A DNA stretch of 21,367 nt from Angelakisella sp. (GCA_020024515.1 JAHHTR010000030.1:1-21367); one strand, 5' to 3'; shown: positions 7,585 through 15,226, counted from the first letter of the stretch. Translations and numbers: made by a program. Notes: generated from the letters alone by a model not told the origin.

Positions 7585-7691
7585 ATAATATAAAATTGTA
7601 AAATTATTCTATCTTTTATTTTATGTTTACAAATTATTAATCTCTTTTTGCTCTATTTAGTGTATCATATGCTGTATAGGTGGTGAATTTT

Positions 7692-8588
7692 TTGTTTGGA
7701 TATATTAAAATAAATAAACCGCAACTTCGAATATGCGAATATGACGCATACAAATCTCTTTATTGCGGATTATGCAAACAACTGGATCAAAAATACGGCT
7801 TTTGGGCAAGGTTTACACTGAATTATGACTTTACATTTTTAGCTTTGCTTGCTATTGCCACAACAAAAAATACACCTGTTATTGATAAAGCACACTGCCC
7901 ATTCAATCCTTTAAAAAAAATTAACTCTTGCCACAATAACAAGGAAATTGAGTTTTCAGCAGATGTGGCAATGCTAATGCTGTACTATAAATTAATTGAT
8001 ACTGCAAACGACGAAACTTTTTTTAAACGGACTCTTGCAAAATTGGGTATACTGTGTTTAAAGCATTCATATAAAAAAGCAAAGAACTCTCAACCGCAAA
8101 TTGATATACTTATGCGTGACTATATGGACACTCAGCAAAAACTCGAACAAGAAAAATGTACGTCTACCGATGAAATAAGTCATCCGACAGCCGATATGTT
8201 AGGAAATATTTTTGCAAACTTAACACAAAATACTATTGAGAAACCCGCTCTTTACAGAATGGGTTATTTTATGGGAAAGTATATTTATCTTTGTGACGCT
8301 ATTGATGATGTAGAAGAAGATTTAAAGAAAAACAATTATAATGTTTTAAATTTACAAAATGCGGAAAATATAACAGATAAATATGCTATTGCAAAAAATT
8401 CTGTATATCTTTCAATAGCCGAAGCACAAAACGCTTTTAATTTACTGACCATTCATCATTTTGAACCGATTATCGAAAACATACTGTTTCTGGGTTTAAA
8501 AGATAATGTTGACTATATATTTATGAACAAGAACAATAAAAAAACAAAATGTAAAAGAACAGAAAGATTGGAGATTAATAATGACTGA
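7692..8588 (+). CDS. DUF5685 family protein, possible isoprenoid-synthase-like fold
   Basis: I recognise the opening MFGYIK...REYDAYKSLYCGLCKQL-type pattern (here ICEYDAY) as DUF5685, a Clostridial family without known function. The start is taken as TTG at 7692, with AGGTGG (7678-7683) as ribosome site; this gives the family start MFGYI and 298 residues. The frame also opens at GTG 7680, but that codon lies inside the ribosome site. Nine cysteines are present, including CGLC (25-28), Cys69 and Cys80. Two acidic motifs stand out: DTANDE (103-108) and DAIDDVEED (202-210). Both contain DxxxD and lie in predicted helices about 100 residues apart, as in squalene/phytoene synthases; the fold is an inference. 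The last codons overlap the J-domain gene by 8 nt, so the two are translationally coupled. Confidence 0.75.
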   Translation: MFGYIKINKPQLRICEYDAYKSLYCGLCKQLDQKYGFWARFTLNYDFTFLALLAIATTKNTPVIDKAHCPFNPLKKINSCHNNKEIEFSADVAMLMLYYKLIDTANDETFFKRTLAKLGILCLKHSYKKAKNSQPQIDILMRDYMDTQQKLEQEKCTSTDEISHPTADMLGNIFANLTQNTIEKPALYRMGYFMGKYIYLCDAIDDVEEDLKKNNYNVLNLQNAENITDKYAIAKNSVYLSIAEAQNAFNLLTIHHFEPIIENILFLGLKDNVDYIFMNKNNKKTKCKRTERLEINND

Positions 8589-9189
8589 CCCATATAACAT
8601 ACTTGGTGTTTCCCAGTCTGCAACCGATGCCGAAATAAAAGATGCTTACAGGAAGTTGGCGCGTAAATATCACCCTGATAATTATGTGAATAACCCACTT
8701 GCAGAACTTGCCACAGAAAAGATGAAAGAAATCAATGAGGCTTATGATACTATTGTTGCTCAACGCAAAAACAGTTCATCACAAAGTAGCTATAATAGTT
8801 CAAACTATTCATATTCATCATCTTCTTCATCTTCATCGCAATTTTCAGATATACGTAGATTAATAACAACAGGTAGACCAATGGAAGCAGAAGAACTTCT
8901 TGACGGTGTTCCCAACGAAAAACGTGATGCCGAGTGGTACTTTTTAAAAGGTACTGTATACTATAATCGAGGGTGGACAGATTACGCATTTCAATATTTT
9001 TCAACTGCATGCCAAATGAACCCTACAAACCAAGAGTATCGTGCGGCACTGCAAAGAATGGCTTATCAACGTCAGCATGCATACAGTTATGGCAGACCGC
9101 AAATGAATACAGGGCTTAGCTGTTGCGATATATGTGCAACTCTATACTGTGCAAACTGCTGTTGTGACTGTTGCGGTAATGGTTGCTAA
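8581..9189 (+). CDS. J-domain protein with Ser-rich linker and Cys-rich tail
   Basis: Residues 4-60 form a J domain with the HPD motif at 31-33, which stimulates the ATPase of an Hsp70 (DnaK). A Ser/Tyr/Asn-rich linker spans about 64-88. A helical TPR-like segment (about 89-160, with EWYFLKGTVYYNRGWTDYAF) follows. The last 22 residues hold ten cysteines (181, 182, 185, 190, 193, 194, 195, 197, 198, 202). It lacks the G/F region and the CxxCxGxG zinc modules of true DnaJ, so it is a specialised class III J-protein of 202 residues, not the general chaperone. No dnaK lies nearby. It overlaps the DUF5685 gene and is followed 21 nt later by a membrane protein gene. Target delivery to Hsp70, metal binding or membrane attachment by the tail are all inferences. 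Confidence 0.85.
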   Translation: MTDPYNILGVSQSATDAEIKDAYRKLARKYHPDNYVNNPLAELATEKMKEINEAYDTIVAQRKNSSSQSSYNSSNYSYSSSSSSSSQFSDIRRLITTGRPMEAEELLDGVPNEKRDAEWYFLKGTVYYNRGWTDYAFQYFSTACQMNPTNQEYRAALQRMAYQRQHAYSYGRPQMNTGLSCCDICATLYCANCCCDCCGNGC

Positions 9190-9210
9190 TAAATAAAGGC
9201 AGGCGAGAAA

Positions 9211-9756
9211 ATGTCTCAAAATAAAATAAAGAAAAGTTCACAGGTTGCAATGGGTGGTCTGATTGCGGCACTGTCACTTGTTATAATGTTTTTAACAGGA
9301 CTTATACCATTCGGTGAATATGCCCTACCCGCTTTTGCAGGTTTTATTTTAATAGCTATTGTTATTGATATAAATTTCAAAACAGCACTTATAGTATATT
9401 TTGCAGTCTCTATTTTAGGATTGTTTATTGTTCCCGTAAAGGAATCTGCACTGCTGTTTTTATTCTTCTTTGGATACTATCCGTCTATATATCTTGAATT
9501 AAATAAAATTAAAAATAAATTTTTGAAAATATTAATAAAATTTTTAATTTTCAATGTATCTGTAACAATCGCTTATTTAATCTTTATAAACTTATTTTCC
9601 ACACCGAAAAAATTTACCGAATTCGGTAAATTCACATTTCTTATAATGCTTGCTTTTGGCAATATATTTTTTATAATATATGACTATGCCGTAAAATCTT
9701 GTCATTATATATACATCTATCAATTTAGACCAAAACTAATACGTAAACTTAAATAA
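9211..9756 (+). CDS. Polytopic membrane protein, ECF S-component-like
   Basis: The 181-residue protein has about five hydrophobic segments: 13-32, 37-53, 58-76, 80-92 and 107-128, with a further one near 140-158. It has a basic cytoplasmic N terminus (MSQNKIKKSSQVAMGG) and a basic C terminus (RPKLIRKLK). The AMGGLIAALSLVIMFL start and size recall substrate-binding S components of energy-coupling-factor vitamin transporters. No ATPase or T component is nearby, and no riboswitch precedes it. The family is not known to me by name; it may be a widespread Clostridial hypothetical protein. It is third in the DUF5685-J-protein run, has a weak AAAGGCAGG site and is followed by a terminator. The substrate is unknown. 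Confidence 0.6.
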   Translation: MSQNKIKKSSQVAMGGLIAALSLVIMFLTGLIPFGEYALPAFAGFILIAIVIDINFKTALIVYFAVSILGLFIVPVKESALLFLFFFGYYPSIYLELNKIKNKFLKILIKFLIFNVSVTIAYLIFINLFSTPKKFTEFGKFTFLIMLAFGNIFFIIYDYAVKSCHYIYIYQFRPKLIRKLK

Positions 9757-9763
9757 TTTTTCT

Positions 9764-9799
9764 ATACCGTAGATATTTATATAATATTTACGGTATTTT
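9764..9799 (+). terminator. Terminator of the DUF5685-J-protein-membrane protein operon
   Basis: A 14-pair stem (9764-9777 with 9783-9796, one G-U pair) has a 5-nt loop and is followed by T residues to 9799. It begins 7 nt after the membrane protein stop codon. Confidence 0.8.
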
Positions 9800-9815
9800 A
9801 AAATATATTTATAAT
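9787..9815 (+). promoter_or_regulatory. Possible ddh promoter overlapping the preceding terminator
   Basis: TTTACG (9787-9792), 17 nt, then a perfect TATAAT (9810-9815). The -35 element lies in the right arm of the terminator hairpin. The gap to the ddh ATG is about 30 nt. Confidence 0.45.
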
Positions 9816-9844
9816 AAATAAAAAGAAAAGGGCGGTAGTATTTT

Positions 9845-10831
9845 ATGGAAAAAATTAAAGTTGCCATCAGCGGATATGGAAATATCGGCAAAGCTGTTGA
9901 ACTTTCACTTATGCAAAATCCCGATTTTGAACTTGTATCAATAGTTACCCGACGCAGTCCGGATACAATAACACCAATTACTCAAAATATTTCTGTAATA
10001 CACGAAAATGATATTGACACACTCATAAATAAAATTGATATTATGTTTTTGTGCGGCGGTTCTGCAACCGACCTACCAAAGCAAACACCGATATATGCAC
10101 AAAAATTCAATACAATAGATACTTTTGACACACACGCAAAAATTTCGGAATATTTCGAAAAAGTTGACAGTGTCGCAAAAAAAAATAACCATATTTCAAT
10201 GATTTCCTGTGGCTGGGACCCTGGTATGTTCAGCACCATGCGTGTACTTGGCAATGCTATTTTGCCACATGGCGAAACATATACATTTTGGGGTAAGGGT
10301 GTCAGTCAAGGACATTCTGACGCAATACGCAGAATAGATGGTGTAAAAATGGGTATTCAGTACACTATTCCAATTGATGAAGCAGTAAATCAAGTTCGCC
10401 AATGTACAAATCCAGTACTCAGCACTCGTGACAAACATTTGCGTGAATGTTTTGTTGTTGTAAAAGACGGTGCGGATACACAAAAGATTGAAAAACAAAT
10501 TGTAACAATGCCAAACTATTTTGCCGATTACAATACGGTTGTACATTTTATCACCGAAGAAGAATTTAAAGAAAATCATCAGAAAATGCCACATGGCGGT
10601 TTTGTATTCAGAACAGGTCAAACCAATAACAATAAACATAACCATGTAGTAGAATTTTCATTAAAACTTGATTCCAATGCGGAATTTACAGCATCGGTTG
10701 TTGTTGCCTATGCACGTGCCACAGTTAGAATGTACAGAGAAAACAGACGTGGCGCAATTACTGTTTTTGATGTACCACCATTTATGCTTTCAACACTAAG
10801 CAACGAAGAATTACGCAAAGAAATACTATAA
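9845..10831 (+). CDS. ddh: meso-Diaminopimelate D-dehydrogenase
   Basis: The enzyme reductively aminates L-2-amino-6-oxopimelate to meso-diaminopimelate with NADPH and ammonia (EC 1.4.1.16). This is a one-step branch to lysine and to the peptidoglycan cross-linking residue. The 328-residue length matches the family. The N terminus holds the Rossmann loop SGYGNIGKAVE (9-19). DTFDTH (92-97), CGWDPGMFS (122-130) and GKGVSQGHSDAIRRIDGVK (150-168) are family signatures around the D-amino-acid centre, and the C-terminal half returns to the dinucleotide domain. The ATG follows an AAGGGCGGT site. It stands alone between two terminators, apart from other lysine genes. It could complement or replace an aminotransferase branch of the same pathway. 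Confidence 0.95.
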   Translation: MEKIKVAISGYGNIGKAVELSLMQNPDFELVSIVTRRSPDTITPITQNISVIHENDIDTLINKIDIMFLCGGSATDLPKQTPIYAQKFNTIDTFDTHAKISEYFEKVDSVAKKNNHISMISCGWDPGMFSTMRVLGNAILPHGETYTFWGKGVSQGHSDAIRRIDGVKMGIQYTIPIDEAVNQVRQCTNPVLSTRDKHLRECFVVVKDGADTQKIEKQIVTMPNYFADYNTVVHFITEEEFKENHQKMPHGGFVFRTGQTNNNKHNHVVEFSLKLDSNAEFTASVVVAYARATVRMYRENRRGAITVFDVPPFMLSTLSNEELRKEIL

Positions 10832-10863
10832 TTTAAAATATTAAATCTATCTATAAAATATTT

Positions 10864-10904
10864 TAGCGGTATAACTCACAAAACAAATGTAAGTTATACC
10901 GCTA
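10864..10904. terminator. Bidirectional terminator between ddh and the ackA operon
   Basis: A 13-bp perfect stem (10864-10876 with 10892-10904) is followed by TTTCTTT on the plus strand and by a TTTTATTTT-like run on the minus strand. It lies between convergent genes. Confidence 0.75.
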
Positions 10905-10971
10905 TTTCTTTAAATTATTAATGTTTAAATTTATGTTAAAATATCACTTATCTTCGCCATATAATTATAAG

Positions 10972-11487
10972 TTAATTATTACATACCTGACAACCAAAGG
11001 CAGTGAGCAATGTTTTATGTTTTGGACATAACGGAAAACCGTTAAGTACAGGGTCATCTTTATCTGCGATTTCCAACCATTCTTCCAAATTATCTTGCGC
11101 AATATCCATAACATTAAATTTTTCTATCAAATTATAAAACTTATCCAATTGTGGAAACAAAAATTCTGTATTAGGCTCATAGTCAAGATTTTCCCAGCAT
11201 ATTTTCTCTTTTGCCAATTTGACTGTCTGTAACAAAAATTGTCTGTTTTCCTCAAAAGTTTGTGTATTCCATGGCATATCGGAAATATCAAAGCCCACCA
11301 CTCCACTGCCGACAGCGCTTTGGTCTTTTTCCGAAAGCCATATTATCAATCTTTTTTCGTCTGCCGTTTTGGCAAGTCTAGAACCACTCAAAGACAATAC
11401 ACTGATAAAAACATCTGTTAAACCATTACTCATAACCAAAGCATCTTTATCTGAACTTTTGGAATTTAAGTTAATCGTATTTCCCAT
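10972..11487 (-). CDS. Uncharacterised protein with C-terminal putative zinc knuckle
   Basis: I do not recognise this 171-residue protein with certainty. It is soluble and acidic with no membrane segment or signal peptide. The middle (75-145) looks helical. The C terminus carries a CPKH...CQVC pattern: Cys154, His157, Cys166, Cys169, a likely single zinc site. Tryptophans at 50, 73, 98 and 137 suggest an independent fold. The ribosome site AAGGT is unusually far (about 14 nt) from the ATG. It lies 46 nt downstream of ackA with no terminator between, so it is probably transcribed with acetate kinase. A link to acetate metabolism would be guilt by association only. Confidence 0.6.
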   Translation of the reverse strand: MGNTINLNSKSSDKDALVMSNGLTDVFISVLSLSGSRLAKTADEKRLIIWLSEKDQSAVGSGVVGFDISDMPWNTQTFEENRQFLLQTVKLAKEKICWENLDYEPNTEFLFPQLDKFYNLIEKFNVMDIAQDNLEEWLEIADKDDPVLNGFPLCPKHKTLLTAFGCQVCNN

Positions 11488-11533
11488 AGCAAATATTTTA
11501 CCTTACATGATTAATCCACATTAAACATTAAAA

Positions 11534-12718
11534 TTATTTCAGGTTTGCAATTTCAACTGTATCACGAGCAATCAGAATTTCTTCGTTTGTTGGAATTACC
11601 CAAACATCAACTTTTGAACCTTCTGCTGTAATTTGTGTTTCTTTACGTGTTTTGTTCTTTTCAGCATCGTATTTAACACCCATATAATCCATATCGTCAA
11701 GGATACCTGCACGAATTTCATCATCGTTTTCACCGATACCGCCTGTGAATACGATCGCATCAACACCACCCATAACGGCAGCATATCCACCGATAACTTT
11801 TTTGATTTGATATACCAGCATATCTAGAGCAAGTTTTGCTCTTTCATTGCCCTCATCAGCAGCTTTTTTAAGGTCACGGCAATCGCTTGATACACCTGAC
11901 ACACCCAAGAAACCTGATTTTTTGTTTAAAATATCGCTCATTTCGTCAGGTGTCAAGTTATCTTTTTTAGCAATATATGTTACAACAGATGAGTCGATAG
12001 CGCCACAACGTGTACCCATAATAAAACCATCTAGTGGAGTAAGACCCATTGATGTATCCATAACTTTACCATTGTTTATTGCAGCTATTGAACTACCATT
12101 ACCAAGGTGGCAAGTGATTAGACGTGGAGCTTTACCTGTAAGCTCTGTGTATCTTCCACTTACAAAACGGTGGCTTGTTCCGTGGAAACCATATCTACGG
12201 ATACTGTATTTTTCATAGTACTCATAAGGAATAGCAAACATATAAGCTTTTGGCGGCATTGTTTGATGGAAAGATGTATCAAATACAGCTACCATTGGAA
12301 CATCACCGAAAACTTCACGACAAGCACGCATTGCAAGAGCTTGCGGTGGGTTGTGTAGAGGGCCTAGATCTGAGAATGCCTCTATATCACTGATAACTTC
12401 ATCTGTAATAAGTGTTGAAACTTTGTACTTTTCACTACCGTGTAGTGTTCTGTGGCCAACAGCAGCAATTTCTTTAAGACTTTCAATTACTTTGCCTTCG
12501 CCCTCTGTAAGTACTTTTACAAGCTCCATAAATGCTTCTTTGTGTGTTGGGAAAGAGATATTGTATTCTACTTCATAACCTGTGTGTGTTTTATGACCTA
12601 TTTTACCATCAACACCTATTCTTTCACAGTTACCTTTTGCCAAAACTTCTTCGTTGCTCATATCAATAAGTTGATATTTCAATGATGAACTACCTGCATT
12701 AATTACTAAAACCTTCAT
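11534..12718 (-). CDS. ackA: Acetate kinase
   Basis: The enzyme interconverts acetyl phosphate plus ADP and acetate plus ATP (EC 2.7.2.1), the ATP-yielding last step of acetate fermentation. At 394 residues from MKVLVINAGSSS it has the normal family length. ASKHA-fold motifs and catalytic residues are present: Asn7, Arg90 in HRTLHG, Asp147 in FDTSFH, His179 in GFHGTSH, Arg237 in GTRCG, the FTGGIGEN nucleotide loop (324-331) and Glu380. The frame continues upstream to 12784, but those 22 residues are not family-like and include the leader. The ATG at 12718 has GAAGGAAGG 12 nt before it. Phosphotransacetylase (pta), a frequent neighbour, is not in the window. Confidence 0.96.
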   Translation of the reverse strand: MKVLVINAGSSSLKYQLIDMSNEEVLAKGNCERIGVDGKIGHKTHTGYEVEYNISFPTHKEAFMELVKVLTEGEGKVIESLKEIAAVGHRTLHGSEKYKVSTLITDEVISDIEAFSDLGPLHNPPQALAMRACREVFGDVPMVAVFDTSFHQTMPPKAYMFAIPYEYYEKYSIRRYGFHGTSHRFVSGRYTELTGKAPRLITCHLGNGSSIAAINNGKVMDTSMGLTPLDGFIMGTRCGAIDSSVVTYIAKKDNLTPDEMSDILNKKSGFLGVSGVSSDCRDLKKAADEGNERAKLALDMLVYQIKKVIGGYAAVMGGVDAIVFTGGIGENDDEIRAGILDDMDYMGVKYDAEKNKTRKETQITAEGSKVDVWVIPTNEEILIARDTVEIANLK

Positions 12719-12790
12719 TAAATAAATAACCTTCCTTCTACTATATTTTGTATAATTTTTGACAATTTTATCTTTAATAATCATAAAATT

Positions 12791-12800
12791 GTGTATACAC
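12791..12800. repeat. 10-bp perfect palindrome downstream of the ackA start site
   Basis: GTGTATACAC is self-complementary and lies about 5-15 nt inside the predicted ackA transcript. It is a possible operator. No known consensus was matched, and a 10-bp AT-rich palindrome may arise by chance. Confidence 0.3.
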
Positions 12801-12810
12801 TACAACTTAT

Positions 12811-12839
12811 ATAATAGTACAAAATCAAATAAAAATCAA
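12811..12839 (-). promoter_or_regulatory. ackA promoter
   Basis: On the minus strand TTGATT (12834-12839), 17 nt, then TATTAT (12811-12816). The expected start near 12804 gives a leader of about 85 nt. Between this promoter and the groES promoter (12840-12955) I see only AT-rich sequence. Confidence 0.6.
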
Positions 12840-12955
12840 CCTATATCGAAAAATATAATAAAATATCGTAAAATTTTTGTATTAACAAAAACAAATCGGT
12901 ATTTTTTAATAAACTATTAAATTTGTTGTTTTTTTATAAAATTCAAAAAAAGCAC

Positions 12956-12983
12956 TTGATTTTATTTAAAAAAGAGTTACAAT
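12956..12983 (+). promoter_or_regulatory. groES-groEL vegetative promoter
   Basis: TTGATT (12956-12961), 16 nt, then TACAAT (12978-12983). The start is expected near 12990, just upstream of the CIRCE operator. Confidence 0.65.
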
Positions 12984-12998
12984 ATTAATTGTAATCAA

Positions 12999-13025
12999 TT
13001 AGCACTCATATATACAGAGTGCCAA
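12999..13025 (+). promoter_or_regulatory. CIRCE operator (HrcA-binding inverted repeat)
   Basis: TTAGCACTC (12999-13007), a 9-nt spacer and GAGTGCCAA (13017-13025) match the CIRCE consensus TTAGCACTC-N9-GAGTGCTAA with one change in the right arm. HrcA binds this element to repress groESL until heat or misfolded proteins titrate GroEL. The hrcA gene is not in the window. Confidence 0.95.
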
Positions 13026-13052
13026 TAATTAAAAATAGGAGGAATTTTAGAT

Positions 13053-13337
13053 ATGACAATAAAACCTTTATTAGATCGCGTAGTCGTTAAAATGTTAGAA
13101 GCAGAGGAAACAACAAAAAGTGGTATTATCCTTGCAGGTGCTGCCAAAGAGAAGCCAACAGTAGCCGAAGTTATAGCAGTAGGTGAAGGTGGTATAGTTG
13201 ACGGTAACGAAGTTAAAATGTACCTAAATGTTGGTGATAAAGTTCTTTTGAGTAAATATGCAGGTTCAGAAGTTAAGCTTGACGGTGAAGAATTTATAAT
13301 TATACGTCAATCTGATGTTTTGGCAATCGTTGAATAA
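13053..13337 (+). CDS. groES: Co-chaperonin GroES
   Basis: The 94-residue protein has the full Hsp10 pattern: an IKPLLDRVVVK start, a mobile loop around 18-33 with the hydrophobic tripeptide IIL (25-27) that docks on GroEL, and a closing RQSDVLAIVE. A heptamer caps the GroEL ring and closes the folding chamber in the cytosol. An AGGAGG site precedes the ATG. Heat regulation is by the CIRCE element in its leader, and groEL follows after 58 nt. Confidence 0.98.
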   Translation: MTIKPLLDRVVVKMLEAEETTKSGIILAGAAKEKPTVAEVIAVGEGGIVDGNEVKMYLNVGDKVLLSKYAGSEVKLDGEEFIIIRQSDVLAIVE

Positions 13338-13395
13338 TTAATTTAAATTCTTACTATATTATATATAAAAATAAACTTAGGAGGAAAATAATATT

Positions 13396-15030
13396 ATGGC
13401 AAAAGAAATTATATATGGCGAAGATGCTAGAAAAGCTCTGCAAAGTGGTATTGACCAACTTGCAAATACAGTAAAAATCACACTTGGACCAAAAGGCAGA
13501 AATGTTGTTCTTGATAAGAAATTCGGTAGTCCTCTAATCACAAATGACGGTGTTACAATAGCAAAAGAAATTGAGCTTGATAACGCATTTGAAAATATGG
13601 GTGCTCAACTTGTACGTGAAGTTGCTACAAAAACAAATGACGCGGCAGGCGACGGTACAACAACAGCAACAGTACTTGCACAAGCTCTTGTACGCGAAGG
13701 TATGAAGAACGTTACAGCTGGTGCAAACCCAATGGTTGTAAAAAAAGGTATACAAAAAGCTGTTAAAGTAGCTGTTAAAGCAGTTGTTAAAAACAGTGCA
13801 AAAGTTGGTTCTTCCGAAGATATCGCAAGAGTTGCAACAGTATCAAGCGGTGACGAAGCAATCGGTAAACTAATTGCAGAAGCTATGGAAAAAGTAACAG
13901 CAGACGGTGTTATCACTCTTGAAGAATCAAAAACAGCAGAGACATACAGCGAAGTTGTTGAAGGTATGCAATTCGACAGAGGTTACATCACACCATATAT
14001 GGTAACAGATACAGACAAAATGGAAGCTGTTATAGATGATGCTTATATCCTAATTACAGATAAAAAGATTGGTAATATTCAAGAAATACTGCCACTGCTC
14101 GAACAAGTTGTTCAACAAGGTAAAAAACTTGTTATAATCGCAGAAGACATCGAGGGTGAGGCTCTTGCTACACTAATCGTAAACAAAATGCGTGGTACAT
14201 TTACTTGTGTTGCTGTTAAAGCTCCCGGCTTTGGTGACAGACGTAAAGAAATGTTACGTGATATAGCAGTTCTTACAGGTGGTGAAGTTATCACAGAAGA
14301 ACTGGGACTAGAACTAAAAGAAACAACAATCGCACAACTTGGACGTGCTAAACAAGTAAAAGTTCTAAAAGAAAATACAATCATTGTTGACGGTTACGGT
14401 GCAAAAGAAAGTATTCAAGAAAGAATTAATCAAATCAAAAACCAAATTGCTGAAACAACAAGTGATTTTGACAGAGAAAAACTACAAGAGAGACTTGCTA
14501 AACTTAGCGGTGGCGTAGCTGTTATAAAAGTAGGTGCTGCAACAGAAGTTGAAATGAAAGAAAAGAAACTTCGTATTGAAGATGCTCTTGCCGCTACAAA
14601 AGCAGCAGTAGAAGAAGGCATCGTTGCAGGTGGCGGTACAGCTCTGCTAAATGCTATTCCAGCGGTTGAAGAACTAATTGCAACAGCAGAAGGTGACGAA
14701 AAGACAGGTATTAAGATTGTGCGTCGTGCATTGGAAGAACCTGTTCGTCAAATAGCTGCTAACAGCGGACTTGAAGGTTCAGTAATCATTGATAAAATTA
14801 TCAACAGCGGAAAAGTTGGCTATGGCTTTGATGCATATAACGAAGAATACTGCGATATGATAGCAAACGGTATAGTTGACCCAACAAAAGTTACACGTTC
14901 AGCACTTGAAAATGCTTCTTCAATAGCTGCAATGGTTCTAACAACAGAGAGCCTTGTAACAGACAAAAAAGAGCCTGCCGGACAAGCTCCAATGACACCT
15001 GATATGAGTGGTATGGGCGGAATGTACTAA
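13396..15030 (+). CDS. groEL: Chaperonin GroEL (Hsp60)
   Basis: The 544-residue protein is a full-length GroEL. It has the ATP-binding GDGTTT motif with Asp86, the NDGVTI segment (50-55), the apical domain at about 190-375, the VEEGIVAGGGTALL block near 410-423 and the C-terminal Gly-Met tail ending GMGGMY. Fourteen subunits form two stacked rings that bind non-native proteins and fold them with GroES in ATP cycles. TAGGAGG lies just before the ATG. It is co-transcribed with groES under the CIRCE-controlled promoter, and a strong terminator follows. Only one chaperonin copy is seen here. Confidence 0.99.
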   Translation: MAKEIIYGEDARKALQSGIDQLANTVKITLGPKGRNVVLDKKFGSPLITNDGVTIAKEIELDNAFENMGAQLVREVATKTNDAAGDGTTTATVLAQALVREGMKNVTAGANPMVVKKGIQKAVKVAVKAVVKNSAKVGSSEDIARVATVSSGDEAIGKLIAEAMEKVTADGVITLEESKTAETYSEVVEGMQFDRGYITPYMVTDTDKMEAVIDDAYILITDKKIGNIQEILPLLEQVVQQGKKLVIIAEDIEGEALATLIVNKMRGTFTCVAVKAPGFGDRRKEMLRDIAVLTGGEVITEELGLELKETTIAQLGRAKQVKVLKENTIIVDGYGAKESIQERINQIKNQIAETTSDFDREKLQERLAKLSGGVAVIKVGAATEVEMKEKKLRIEDALAATKAAVEEGIVAGGGTALLNAIPAVEELIATAEGDEKTGIKIVRRALEEPVRQIAANSGLEGSVIIDKIINSGKVGYGFDAYNEEYCDMIANGIVDPTKVTRSALENASSIAAMVLTTESLVTDKKEPAGQAPMTPDMSGMGGMY

Positions 15031-15069
15031 TTCCGAAACAACAACAATCAGTAAATAACATTTAATATT

Positions 15070-15118
15070 CAGCTTACTATAATAGGTATATATATTTATT
15101 GTAGTAAGCTGTTTTTTT
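15070..15118 (+). terminator. groES-groEL terminator
   Basis: A 10-bp perfect stem (15070-15079 with 15102-15111) is extended by five further pairs including a G-U, and followed by seven T residues (15112-15118). Confidence 0.9.
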
Positions 15119-15191
15119 GCGTTATTTTAAAAAATGTATAATATTACACCTATTTTTACATTATTTATATAAATAAAAGTTCGATATTTAT

Positions 15192-15220
15192 TTGAAAAAG
15201 AACATATATTATGTTATACT
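15192..15220 (+). promoter_or_regulatory. Promoter of the dnaD-dnaI-pflX run
   Basis: TTGAAA (15192-15197), 17 nt, then TATACT (15215-15220), with TG at the extended -10 position (15212-15213). The start is expected near 15227, about 350 nt before the dnaD-like ATG. Confidence 0.6.
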
Positions 15221-15226
15221 GTTTAG

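Noticed and set aside
7680..7691. GTG start for the DUF5685 gene
   Set aside because: The GTG lies within the AGGTGG ribosome site, while TTG at 7692 is well spaced and gives the usual MFGY start.
8581..9189. Canonical DnaJ chaperone
   Set aside because: It has no G/F region and no CxxCxGxG zinc repeats, and there is no dnaK or grpE next to it.
10196..10645. 149-residue minus-strand frame
   Set aside because: It lies wholly within ddh, which has clear family motifs, and has no recognisable domain of its own.
12719..12784. N-terminal extension of acetate kinase
   Set aside because: The family start MKVLVINAGSSS is at 12718 with a ribosome site; the extra 22 residues are leader sequence read in frame.
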